From the NCBI RefSeq assembly GCF_904849725.1, contig NC_058521.1, positions 348,872,138-348,936,137 on the forward strand: DNA of 64,000 nt, written 5' to 3'. A program made the position numbers and the translations under genes. The notes under the pieces are model-generated. The model was given only the letters and a program-made list of their open reading frames with translations. It was not told the DNA's origin and did not search any database. Of the stretch, positions 20,413 through 31,059 are shown in pieces; position 1 is the stretch's first letter; the number at the start of each line of letters is the position of its first letter. Source of the DNA: Hordeum vulgare subsp. vulgare (taxonomy: Eukaryota > Streptophyta > Magnoliopsida > Poales > Poaceae).

Positions 20413-23400
20413 GTGGACCATCCTGCGGTGATGCCCAATCCGGGGTCATACGCACTCGTCCTCGACCCCACCTTCGCCTCCAAAAGGCTCACCTGCAAAT
20501 TCTCCCGGGTGCTGGTCGATTGCGGAAGCAGCATCAACATCCTCTACCTCGACACTCTCCTCAAGCTCGAACTCAAGGAGACGGACGTCCTGCCATCCAG
20601 CATTGTCTTCCATGGCATCGTGCCTGGGCAGTCATGCTCGCCCATCGGCAAGATCCAGATGGACGTCCTCTTCGGCGACAAGGCCCACTTCCGCCGAGAG
20701 TCCATATGGTTCAAGGTAGTGGACCTCAGTAGCCCGTATCACGCGCTGCTGGGAAGACCGGCTCTGGCCAAGTTCATGGCTGTTCCACATTACGCCTACC
20801 TGAAAATGAAGATGCCGGGTCCCAAGGACATCATCACTGTTGTTGGCGACTACAAGAAGTCGCTTGAGTGTGCCCAAGATAGCAGCCGCCTCGCCGACGC
20901 CTGGGTGATTGCTGAGGAGAAGCGGCAGATCGATCGGCTCGTGGCCCAGGCTACCGAGCAGCCGGCGGTTCCTTCTCCTCCGTCCCAATCGGCCGGCGAG
21001 GGCTCTTTCAAGCCGGCTAAAGAGACCAAGAAGGTCCCACTCGACCCTGCCAAACCGAAGCAGTGCGTCACCATCGGGGCTGGCCTCAGCCCCAAATAGG
21101 AAGGCGAGCTCGTCGACTTCCTCCGTGAGAATCAGGACATCTTTGCGTGGTCCCCCAAGGACATGCCGGGTGTTCCGAGGAAGTACGCCGAGCACAAACT
21201 TCACGTGCGACCGGATGCAAAGCCGGTGAAACAACCTTTGCGCCGCTTCGCCGAGGGGAAGCGGCGCACAATCAGAGAAGAGATCACCCGGCTCCTTGCA
21301 GCCGGCTTCGTCATGGAGGTTTTCCACCCGGACTGGCTGGCGAACCCACTCCTGGTGCTGAAGAAGAACAACACATGGAGAATGTGTATCGACTATACTA
21401 GCCTGAATAAGGCCTGTCCGAAAGACCCTTTCGCGTTGCCTAGGATAGATCAAGTGATCGACTCCACTGCAGGCTGCGAACTACTATCGTTTCTCGATGC
21501 TTATTCGGGCTACCATCAAATCAAGCTGGATCCAGCTGATCGGCTGAAGACCTCCTTCATCGCGCCCTTCGGGGCCTACTACTACACCACCATCACGTTC
21601 GGTCTGAAGAACGCAGGTGCAACATTCCAACGCTGCATGCAGCAGTGCCTACTGCCACAGATTGGCAGGAACATCCACGTCTATGTGGATGACATCGTCG
21701 TCAAGACGAAGCAGCACTTCAGCCTCCTCGACGACCTGCGAGAGACATTCGCCAATCTGCGCGAATACAAGATCCGGCTCAACCCTGAGAAGTGCGTCTT
21801 CGGGGTCCTAGGCGGCAAACTCTTGGGGTTCTTCGTGTCCGCCCGCGGCATCAAGGCGAACCCTGAGAAGATCAGCACCATCGAGTGGATGGTGTGGCCG
21901 GCTCGGATCCTCTACGTCCAGAAGTTCGCCGGCTGCTTGGCATCCCTCAGCCGGTTCGTCAGCCGGCTTGGCGAGAAGGCCCTTCCACTCTACCAGCTCA
22001 TGAAGAAGAAGATGAAGTTCGAGTGGAACGACCAGGCGGACGAAGCATTCCGCGACCTCAAGCGGGTAATCTCGAACCTGCCAATCTTGGCAGCCCCATC
22101 TGAAAGGGAACCCATACGCATATACATCGCGGCGACCACTCGCGTGGACAGCGTAGTGCTGGTAGTTCAGCGTAAAGAGGAAGGCAAGGCCCTGCCAGTG
22201 CAGTGCCCTGTCTACTACCTTAGCGAGGTCTTGTCCGCCTCTAAGAAGAACTACCATCATTATCAGAAAATGTGTTATGGTGTTTACCTTGCTGCAAAGA
22301 AATTGAAGCAATACTTCCAAGAGCATGCCATCACTGTGGTGAGCACTGCTCCTCTTTCAGAGATCATGGGTAACCGTGATGCCATGGGCAGAATTGCCAA
22401 ATGGTCCATCGCCACGGCGGACCATGATATCCGGTACGAGCCTCACACCGCCATCAAATCACAGGTGGTGGCCGACTTCTTAGTCGACTGGGCCGAGACC
22501 CAGTTCGAGCCACCACCTCCAGACTCCACGCATTAGCGGATGCACTTCGACGGCTCGAAGATGCGGACAGGGCTGGGAGCCGGCATCATCTTGACGTCTC
22601 CGAAAGGGGACCAGCTCAAGTACGCTCTCCAGATCCATTTCGCCGCCTCCAACATCGTCGCCGAGTACGAAGCACTAGCTCATGGCCTCCGGCTTGCCAA
22701 GGAGATCGGCATCCGGTGGCTCATATGCTTCGGCGATTCAGACTTGGTGGTACAGCAGGTCTCTGGCGAATGGGACGCTAGGGACGGCAACATGGCGAGC
22801 TACCGCTTCCTCATCCAGTAGCTCAGCGTCCCCTTCGAGGGTTGTGAGTTCCATCATGTTCCCAGGGCGGAAAATGAGGCGGCCGATACACTGGCGAAAA
22901 TCGGCTCCACGAGACAGGCCATCCCAGCCGGCGTCTCCCTCGAGCAACTCCACAAGCCGTGTATCAAGCCGTCTCCTGAGTCGGCGTCAATCTTCGTACC
23001 AGCCGACTCAATGATACAAGCGCCGCTGGCTCCACCAGTTACGCCGGCTATGGACCCCACGCCGGCTGCACTGACGGCACCAGCTCCAAATGCGGCATCG
23101 ACTGAGTCTACGGTGCAAGTGCCGTCGGCTCCATCAACTACGCCGGCTTCGGATCCTATTCCGGCTCCATTGGTCCAACCGACTCCAATAGCGGCACCAG
23201 CTACAATGACAACCCCGGCTCTATCCAAGCTCGAATCCTCCAAGTGGGTGGACGTCATGGAGATAGACGGTGAGCCAGCTGCAGTAATAACACCATCAAG
23301 CTTGGGGGCTGCAGAAGCCCCCAACAGCCAAGACAAAGCAGAGGCGACCCTTGTGTCGGCTCCATCATGGGCTCAGGCCATTCTGGCCTTCCTTCTTCGT

Positions 23401-24631
23401 GGCGAACTTCCTCAGAATGAGGCGGAGGCGAGACAGACCTAGCGCAGGTCCACCGCCTACGCCATCATCAATCGCGAACTTGTGCGACGCAGCACAACCG
23501 GTGTGTTCCAGCGCTGCGTCGAATCAGAAAAAGGGCAGAAGATCCTCAGAGACATACACCAAGGGGAGTGTGGGCATCATGCCGCCTCTAGAACCCTGGT
23601 GGCCAAAGCATTCCGCCAAGGATTCTACTGGCCCACGGCCCTAGAGGAGGCCGTGGATCTGGTGGACAAATGCAAAGGCTGCCAACGCTTCAGTGCACAA
23701 AGCCACGTGCCGCCTTCAGCGCTGAAAACCATTCCCTTATCATGGCCATTCACCGTCTGGGGACTGGACATGGTTGGGCCCTTCAAGATGGCTCGCGGAG
23801 GGATGACACACCTTTTGGTAGCCGTCGACAAGTTCACCAAGTGGATCAAAGCCAGACCTATCAAGAAGCTTGACGGCCCCACTGCTGTTAGGTTCATCAC
23901 AAACATCTCTGTCCGATATGGCGTTCCCCACAGCATCATCACCGACAATGGCACCAACTTCGCCAAGGGCGCCTTAGCACTCTACTATTCCAAGGTAGGC
24001 ATCCGGCTCGACTTGGCCTCAGTGCACACCCGAGTCAAACGACCAAGCAGAGAGGGCCAACGGCCTGATCCTGGTCGGCATCAAGCCAAGGCTGGTGGCA
24101 CCACTGGTCAGGTCAGCTGGCTGCAGGATTGAAGAACTGCCGGCTGTGCTATGGAGCCTCCGCACCACGCCCAACCGGTCAACCGGCTTCACTCCATTCT
24201 TTATGGTATATGGGTCTGAGGCTATTATCCCCACGGATGTCGAGTTCGACTCACCTCGGGTCACCCTATACACAGAAACGGAGGCGAAGGAGGCCAGAGA
24301 AGACGGTGTGGATCTCCTCGAAGAAGCAAGGGACTTGGCTTTGAGCCGGACGGCCATCTACCAATAGAAGCTGAGATACTACCACAGCAAAAAGATCAGG
24401 CCTCTCTCTTTCAGGGAGGGAGACTTGGTTCTTAGAAGAATCCAGCGCACTGCCGGCCAACACAAGCTCTCATCCCCCTGGGAGGGACCCTTCATCATCA
24501 GTAGGGCGCTGCACAACAATGCTTACTACCTGATTGACGCCCAAAAACCAAGGAAGCGCAAGAGGGACGACTCCGGCCAAGAAACGGAGCGCCCATGGAA
24601 CACGGCGTTGCTTCGCTCGTTCTATTGCTAA
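20413..24631 (+). pseudogene. gypsy pol: protease, reverse transcriptase, RNase H, integrase (broken)
   Basis: Domain order is that of gypsy elements. The protease has Val-Asp-Cys-Gly-Ser at about 20515-20530, with a Cys where Gly or Thr is usual. The RT covers about 21160-21960 and keeps WRMCIDY and the catalytic YVDD at 21682-21693. RNase H (about 22080-22950) includes a second module starting MHFDGSKM at 22540. A Pro/Ala/Thr-rich linker spans about 22960-23430. The integrase has its HHCC zinc finger (HQGECGHH...CKGCQ, about 23556-23684) and core motifs WGLDMVGPF and TDNGTNF. Four UAG stops (21097, 22534, 22819, 23440) interrupt one frame. Single-base losses near 24025-24050 shift the rest of the integrase, which also has a stop at 24365, and the frame ends at 24631. 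Confidence 0.9.
22960..23440 (+). other. Pro/Ala/Thr-rich linker with internal repeats, inside pol
   Basis: Between RNase H and the integrase zinc finger there are about 150 codons of low complexity, with repeated modules of the type APxxPVTPAxDPxPAxL. At DNA level GCCGGCT-containing units recur every 60-70 bp. No catalytic domain is visible in it. Such linkers may tether or separate processed subunits; the function is inference. Confidence 0.6.
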
Positions 24632-25637
24632 AAGGAAGAAGTCAAGCAAAGGAAAGAGCATGCACATGTATCTTCCTCCCTCTTCAGGGAACAACGAAGG
24701 CAATAAAAAGAACATGCTCCATGTTTCTTTTTGTTAAGAGTTTTCACTCAGTGTACGGGCTACACAACGTACCACCTCTTGCCAGCTTAATCAAGCTCGG
24801 AGGCTACACAGCGCGGCCCCATGCTAGCTTTAAACAAGCTTGGGGGCTTGCCAGCCGCCTGAGCGGTCCACCCTTATAGACGGACACATAGTGTACCGGC
24901 TGACTCCTGGTCCCTCGCTCGAGCCTCCAGGCTGGCTCCGATCGCTCGGTTCGCGAGGTGACGCCAGGTCAGGTCGAATACATGCAAAGTCCGGCTATAC
25001 TTGGGACGACCTGCTCGGGCTGGCTCGATCGTATATACGATTTCCTTCAAGACTCAAGAGGGCCTCCGATTGTCGGGAACAACAAAAGCGATAAAAAGAG
25101 TTTTCACTCTGTGTACGGGCTACACCGCGTACCACCTGTTGCAGGCTTATTCAAGCTCAGAGGCTACGCCACGCAGCCCCTTGCTAGCTTTAAACAAGCT
25201 CGGGGGCTCGCCGGTCGCTTGGACGGTCCACCCTTGTAGACGGACACATAGTGTACCGGCTGACTCCTGGTCCTTCGTACGAGCTTGCGGGCTGGCTCCG
25301 GTTGCCTGGCTTGCGAGGTGACGCCAGGTCAGGTCGAATACATGCAAAGTCGGGCTATACTTGGGACGACCGGCTCGAGTTGGCTCATTCCAGCCAGCCT
25401 CTGATTGGCTTATGTCTTGTTCTTTATGTCTTGATGGCTTCGGATAAGAGAAGTCAGCCAGGAATCAAAAGACGAGATCATAAGACAACACGCTTGGTGA
25501 CAAATATAATGCTGAATATATACATTCACAAAAGCATTGGCCCACGGCCCACGTTCGTTACATCCCTACGGGGGTAGAACCAAAAACACAGAAGGACACC
25601 GGTTACGGCACAGCGGCCTCAGTGGTCGTCTCGGCCA
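24632..25637 (+). other. 3' non-coding part of the gypsy element, downstream of pol
   Basis: No plus-strand gene is supported. The region is dominated by a tandem direct repeat (period 360 bp) and ends at the stop codon of the antisense gene (25638). It would serve as 3' untranslated sequence for both opposing transcripts. Confidence 0.6.
24736..25385. repeat. Tandem direct repeat, period 360 bp, two copies
   Basis: AAGAGTTTTCACTC...GTGTACGGGCTACAC begins at 24736 and again at 25096. The two copies match with scattered differences through ACGCCAGGTCAGGTCGAATA and on to a GGGACGACC(T/G)GCTCG segment (about 25021 and 25381). Confidence 0.85.
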
Positions 25638-26341
25638 CTACTCCTGATGTGGTAGCATCACCGCCTCCGGCTCCTCCCGAGGTGGTTCCGCCATCTCCCC
25701 CGCTGAGGCCCCCGGCTCCGCCAATCCCGAAGTCGGCAAACGCCGACCGCTAGAGGCGGCAGCAGATTTCGCAGCCCGAACCGCTTCGTCGGAGCTGCCG
25801 TCGGCGTCATAGGGCTGAAGGTCGTGCAGATCTTCAGCGATCACACCACCGTCTTCACCCCGCTCCAAGAAGAAGTCATCCCAGGCTGCGTACTCGGTGA
25901 CAGCGCTGGCTCTCACACGGAGCTCCTCCTCCACGCTTTGTAGCTCCGCCTCTGAGCCGTCGAGCTGGCCAGCCAGCTTGCCCAAGTTCAGGTTTCGATA
26001 CCATGACTTGGCCAAGCGTAGGGCCATATAAGCCCCAGACCATGCTACGGAGGCACGCCAGGCGTCCAGGCGCTCTCCTCCCACTGCAAGCCAGCGGGCA
26101 AGCTGGGTCATGGATGCCGGCTCCACGCCCTCCGGCCACAGGGCCGCCACCATCGACGAACCTACAACCTGGAGCTGAGCCACAGACTCGCCGAGGGCAT
26201 GCAGGCGGGCCCGAAGGCCCACCCCGATCTCCTCCACGCTCCAGCCAGAGGTAGTGTCTACCTCCTGCCCGGTCGCGCGGCGCTCCTCACGGCACACCTC
26301 AACAGCGGTGTCGGCTGCGACCTGGGTCTCGGGGAAGAGAT

Positions 26342-26429
26342 CTGGAGTAACGGCAACCAGGACGTAAGAACACAGCAAGAGGAGGAGACGGCAAAAAGAC
26401 CAAACACAAAACAAGGAAAAGAGACCCAC
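26342..26429 (-). other. Intron D/E of the antisense gene, 88 bp
   Basis: GTGGGT at 26429 and CTCCAG ending at 26342 split a codon after its first base. The reading frame continues correctly into LFPETQVAADT. A frame reading through without splicing would add a Leu/Cys-rich stretch unlike the rest of the protein. Confidence 0.6.
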
Positions 26430-26835
26430 GCTGGAAGGCGCCGTTGGTATCATGAGAGACCTCGAGGACCTCGCACTCCCACACCTTACTCGCATGAGTA
26501 AGGCGGCCGATTTCCTCGTGGAGGGTTGCGGCAGACTCCAGAGCCTTGGCCAGCTGCGTCTGCTTCTGGGCAAGGGCTTCATCCTTCTCCCTCAAGGCGG
26601 TGTCCTTGAGGTCCACCTCCTTGAGGTGAAGGGACGCGAGGCGGTCCACGTCGGCAGAGTAGGAGGCCTCCTTATCCTGCTGCGTGGCCCGTAGCCGCTC
26701 CAACTCGACCCGGCCAGCCGCCTCGAGCTCCTTCTTCTCCGCCTGAAGAAGGTGCAGTTGCTCGTCCCGGCTATCAGCCCCCAGGTGCTGGTCCCGTAGC
26801 TCGTTGTACGCATGTACCTGAGCATCGTAAAGCGC

Positions 26836-27106
26836 CTGCCAAAGGGGAGAGAAAGGGAATAGGATTAAGATTCGACCTGGTTAAAAACCTAACCAACCCG
26901 ATTCTCGGGGGCTACACCCAGTGGGTGCGCTTGCGCGCCCCCACTGAAGAGAACCGTGCAGGAAAAAGTCCAAGAGATTCAGACCGGTTGGCAATCAACC
27001 TGCCCGATTCTCGGGGGCTACACCCAGTGGGTGCGCTGTCCCGCCCCCACTGACGCCAAGAGAAGAGAAAAAAGTACAAAGAAAAACCAAAGAAGGCAAG
27101 GCCTAC
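26836..27106 (-). other. Intron C/D of the antisense gene, with an internal duplicated segment
   Basis: The donor CCAG|GTAGGC (27107/27106) and acceptor TTGGCAG|GCG (26836/26835) give phase 0 and join EARTQ to ALYDAQ in frame. The intron contains two copies, 106 bp apart, of a segment with CCCGATTCTCGGGGGCTACA and CAGTGGGTGCGC (starting 26897 and 27003). Confidence 0.65.
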
Positions 27107-27851
27107 CTGGGTGCGGGCTTCTAGGCGCTCCATGTCGCCGCACACCACGCGGGCCGCCTGCTCCACCTTCGACCGGCTGCTGGAAAACAGTGTCACCAGC
27201 TCCGGTACGCCGGAAAGAACGGTGTGGACGGGCAGTCAAAGGCGGGCCAAGTTCGCCGCCCGCCATGTCTTCATGCGCCGGCTCCTAGCCCGGCCCCCGG
27301 CCCTTGGCGCAACAAGGCCGTGCTGGGGAATGACGATGGCACTGGCTCCTGGTGCCGGCTCGATAGCCGGCTCGGGCGCCGTCCCGACCGGCACGACCTC
27401 CCCCGCAGGAGGCGGATGAGCCGCGTCCGGCGCATCCATGGTCGCCCCTAGGGTGTTAGGGGGCGCGTCCGGTGCTGTCAGGTCCAGCACCGGCGCGTCA
27501 GGAGCCGCTTCGGCCCTGGGAGACACAAGGATCGTCTCGAGGTCCACCTGCTCCGAGGCTGCCGGTTCAGATGGCTGGGCCCCTTCGGTCCTTGGGGCCG
27601 GCCTGGAGGCAGCCTCGCTAGCTGGCTCCTCCACATGGGCATGTGTGGAGGGGTCCTGTCTGGCCTTCGCACGCTTCTCCGCCAGCCTCTCGACCCGGCT
27701 GGGGCGAGGCTGACCCACGGCGGCCTTCCCTGCAGCCGTGTCCCACTGGCGCTTGGACTCTATCTCAAGCTCCCTTTCGGCAGCATCAACTGCTGCTCAG
27801 CCGGCCCGCTCGGCTGCGGAGGCGGTGTCTTCATCCGCATCCTCCGCCTCC

Positions 27852-27921
27852 CTGTCAAGCCAAGCTTCTCAAGAACAAAGCTCATCTCAAGATGGAGAAG
27901 GGAAAGAGGAGGAAACCATAC
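27852..27921 (-). other. Intron B/C of the antisense gene, 70 bp
   Basis: Donor GG|GTATGG at 27921 and acceptor TTGACAG ending at 27852. Joining gives a continuous frame through EAEDADEDTASAAERAG into the Lys/Arg-rich exon C. Confidence 0.6.
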
Positions 27922-28384
27922 CCTGCAACTACCGGGACCTGCCTCCGGCCACCGCCACGGCGCCTCTTGGCGCCGTCTACTCGCTGCCTGGCTCGTGGAC
28001 CCAGCGCCGGTCGCTTAGAGGCCGGCCGGGAAGCTGTGGCACCCTTGCCCTTCTTCCCGGCTGCCTCGTCAGCGGCGGTCGCTCCGCCACCTTGATGCTG
28101 GCCACGCGTCAGTAGTTGGCTGGTGACCTCCTCCACCTCGTCGGAGTCTTCTTCGAAGGCTGCATCAGAAAAGAATGAGGCTTCCTCATCGTCGTCCGTC
28201 CAGTCTGCTACGGGGTGCCACGGGTACTCACCAGACGGCTCGGTCCCTTCCGACTCCAGGGGATCTTCCGAGCCGGCGGAGGAGTCTGAGAGGGGCTCCA
28301 TCGCACCCTCGTCCTCCATCTCGGAGGCGTCGGACACCTCCACGCCAGGAGCAGGCTGACGGAGGGACCCCTGCAGGGTCTTGA

Positions 28385-28395
28385 ACATCTACAAA
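28385..28395 (-). other. Splice acceptor before exon B
   Basis: TTTTTTGTAG directly precedes ATGTTCAAGACC (28388), a strong plant-type acceptor. The matching donor of exon A lies somewhere between 28389 and about 28530 and was not resolved. Confidence 0.5.
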
Positions 28396-29419
28396 AAAGG
28401 AATTCAACCAGGCTCAGCAATGCCACCGGCTTCGAGACAAAACAACAGAGAAGAATGCAGTAAGGCTATCATCGGAGGCGGGAGAGCCCGGTTGAACGGG
28501 GACATCCCCCATGTCATTCCCCGCCCTCATCCATGCGGGCGGTGGAGATCAGGTTCACCCTTCGCGCTACAGCGCCCGGGGTGAACCTCTTGGTGGACAG
28601 CCGGCATGGATCAAACCGGCCGCTCATCTGGCAGACCAGATGCGGCCGCCTCTACAGAGGCAGAATCCGGCGGACCACCATGGTGGTGAGAAGGTCGTGG
28701 CCGAGGAGGCCGCTCTTCCCCAAGATGTCGAGGTGGGCGCAGGTAAGCGCCACCTCAGGATACGGCCTAGGAGTCTTCGCATCCTAGTTCCGCCGCGTCG
28801 GAGGAGCGATGGCGAACGGGGGCATGTTCAGGGCATCCTGGGCCGGGTCGGCGCTCTTCACGTAGAAGAAACCCTTCTGCCAATGCTTGCTGGAGTCTTG
28901 CAGAGGCATCTGGGGGAAGCCGGACTTCAGGCGGTGATGCACCAACGCGGCCCCACACGGCATCATGGGGCGCGGCCCCTTGAGCTTCTCCACCTCGGAT
29001 TTCTCCATGGCGATGGATTGCTGCTTGAAGAAGAATAGGCTGCACCACAGATCGACGCGAGGCTCGATCCCCACGAAGCCCTCGCACAGGACCACGAAGG
29101 CGGCCAGCTGCAGTATGGCGTTCGGCGCCAGATGATGCGGCTGCAGGCCGAAGAACTAGAGCCATTCGGCGAAGAAGGACCTAGCTGGGAGCCCGAAGCC
29201 CCGGTAGAAGTGCTCGACGAAGACCACAACCTCTCCTGCGGCGGGTACGGGAGAGGTCTCGGAGCTAGGAAGGCGCACCGATACTTGGGAGGCCGGGGGC
29301 AGCAATCGATGGTGACGAAGCGCGTCGATGTGCCCCTCGTCGAAGTCGCTGCCCAGCCAGGCCCCCTGCAAGGATGCCTGCTGCTCCGACGACTTCTTCG
29401 AGGAAGATCCGCCGGCCAT

Positions 29420-29976
29420 GGCTGCGGGTGGCGAGAGCTCGAAGCGGTCGACGGAGGTCTCGACGGCAGAGATGAAGAAGATGAAGGGCGCGAGCTCTTC
29501 TTCTCAGGACACAAGGAGGAAGAAAGCATGGAGTAGGGCGAGAAGAGGGGGCAAATGGCCTCCTCGAAACCCTCGCATCCCACTTAAACCCCCACGAAGC
29601 ATCGTGGGGAGGGGATCCGGTGCGCGTCGGGCCCCATTAATTCCGTGTATAACAGGCGGTAACGCTCCCCTAAGCCCAACTGTTGCGGAGTAAATCCGCA
29701 CAGGATCTCCCGCGCAGAGGCCGGGGGGGCGTCATGGCGGGACCCAGGGCCGAGGCCCGGTCCCGTCAGCAGTAATCGCCATCATTACGCCAGGCGGTGC
29801 CTGGCACGTGGCGTTCTTCGGGCGAGTTACGACTGGACCGAGGCGTCGCTTCGAAGCCATCCGGTCCGAAGCCGGCGTCCTTCGCCGCGAACAAGAGCCA
29901 AAATATCAAGAAAAATCGACAAGCCGGTGAGGCCGCCCGCCCGCAGGGGGCAGACCTCGCCAGCTTCGGGGACTAC
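29420..29976 (-). promoter_or_regulatory. Putative promoter/leader region of the antisense gene
   Basis: There is no coding frame here. The minus strand carries a TTTAAGTGGG box (+ strand 29580-29589), about 165 bp before the antisense ATG, and a short inverted repeat CCCACGA...TCGTGGG around 29591-29608. The plus strand ends in the purine-containing TTCGGGGACTAC before the 3' LTR. The promoter assignment is inference. Confidence 0.35.
29965..29976 (+). other. Polypurine tract region of the gypsy element
   Basis: TTCGGGGACTAC immediately precedes the 3' LTR start TGTCGGGG at 29977, the usual position for plus-strand priming. Confidence 0.65.
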
Positions 29977-31054
29977 TGTCGGGGGGATAACCCCGGGGTA
30001 CTCTCATCAAGCCTGTTCCTTCATTTCCGGCCCAATGGATATGAACGCATGAAGATTCCCAAGGCCCAAGTCTTTTGACCGGCTAGGCATCACCTGCCGG
30101 CTGGAAGACGAGGCGGCCACCTTTCTGGCCGGCTAGGCAACCCCTGCCGGCTAGAATCCAGGCGGCCTCCCCTTTAGAGTCGGCCTTGTCCCGCCAGCCT
30201 GACTGAGGAGGAGCCGACCACACTCAAGCCGGCTGGCCAAGCAGGCTAGCCGGCCGAGGATCACAAGTCACATCAGATCGTAGGTCTGGAAGAGACCTCT
30301 CGATAAAAGGTAGCTACGCGTCAGCAAAGGTACAAGATCAGGGTGCCCGGCAGGTACGAGCGTCGGCGACCACGCCCCCTGACCTACCCCGGCTCTGATC
30401 CATCACCTAGGATAGTGTTGGACCGTCACACTCCCACTCCATTACTGCACTCGGCGTGAGGAACAGTGGAGGCGGTCGTACTACCTTGCCATGAAGAATC
30501 TCGCGGGGCGACGCTGGACGTACAGCGCATGCTCAGTGTCAGCCTTACGCGAGAGTCCCATTGGCCAGTCGGCGGGTCCCACAAGTAATCGAGACCATGC
30601 AGCCGGCGGGCCCCTCATCGACAAGACAAGACCCTTGTAAGCCCCCGGCCAGCCGGCGAAGCAGCCAGTCGGGTCCCACGCTTGTACCCTTTATCCATAT
30701 TGTAGGCCGGCGGGTTCGTCTATAAAACCCCCCGGTCGCCCCCCATGCAGAGGGGCCGATCATTCACCAGTCATCCAACACTACAAACTCACCAACCACC
30801 GAGAGAGGTAGAGACAAGCCGGCTGCTCCCCTCTTCCTCCTCCCAACACAGCTCTAGGAGCGACATTGTACTCTGTTCCTATACATCAAACACACCAGCA
30901 GGATTAGGTGTGTTATCTCTACGGAGAGCCCTGAACCTGGGTACGTCGTGCGTCCCATGCGTGTACCAACCTCGTTCCCAGCGCCCACCTTTCTCCCTTC
31001 GGTTCTCACCGACTTTAGCCTACCTATGGCATATGTTGTGAGTATTCACCGACA
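29977..31054 (+). mobile_element. 3' LTR of the gypsy element
   Basis: 1,078 bp, same termini as the 5' LTR. It keeps TATAAAA at 30721-30727. It is followed directly by the TSD CCCAA. Confidence 0.95.
30721..30727 (+). promoter_or_regulatory. TATA box of the gypsy 3' LTR
   Basis: GTCTATAAAACCCCCC. The equivalent box of the 5' LTR is altered to TATACAA. Confidence 0.6.
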
Positions 31055-31059
31055 CCCAA
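31055..31059. repeat. Target-site duplication CCCAA (right)
   Basis: Matches 16883-16887 exactly. Confidence 0.95.

Larger units (their letters stand above)
25638..29419 (-). pseudogene. Antisense multi-exon gene inside the gypsy element (putative gypsy-type transposon / Transposase_28-like)
   Basis: The minus strand carries a spliced frame from MAGGSSSKKSSEQQ (29419) to a stop at 25638-25640. Proposed exons: A 29419 to about 28520; B 28388-27922; C 27851-27107; D 26835-26430; E 26341-25638. Introns B/C, C/D and D/E have GT..AG ends and keep frame. The A/B donor was not located. Exon A contains FVVLCEGFVGIEPRVDLW, resembling the PF04195 family found beside plant gypsy elements. Exons B and C are acidic, Pro/Ala-rich and partly basic; D is strongly coiled-coil (repeated Lys/Glu/Leu heptads); E is helical with an acidic end. 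Stops at 29156, 28784, 27796 and 27236 show that it is decayed. Its function is unknown; a role in antisense control or in host-chromatin contact is only speculation. Confidence 0.7.
16888..31054 (+). mobile_element. Complete gypsy LTR retrotransposon, 14.2 kb, with antisense gene
   Basis: Two LTRs of about 1,077 bp (16888-17964 and 29977-31054) both start TGTCGGGGGGATAACC and end GTATTCACCGACA. The element is flanked by an exact TSD, CCCAA (16883-16887 and 31055-31059). The interior holds a PBS-like sequence, gag, pol in the order protease, RT, RNase H, integrase (gypsy order), a 360-bp direct repeat, a multi-exon antisense gene and a PPT. By eye the LTRs differ at several dozen positions (roughly 4-6%), so the insertion is not recent. 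It landed in the 3' LTR of the copia-like element and is therefore younger than it. Confidence 0.95.

Noticed and set aside
24840..25577. Several short plus-strand frames after pol
   Set aside because: They fall in the 360-bp non-coding direct repeat and differ between its two copies.
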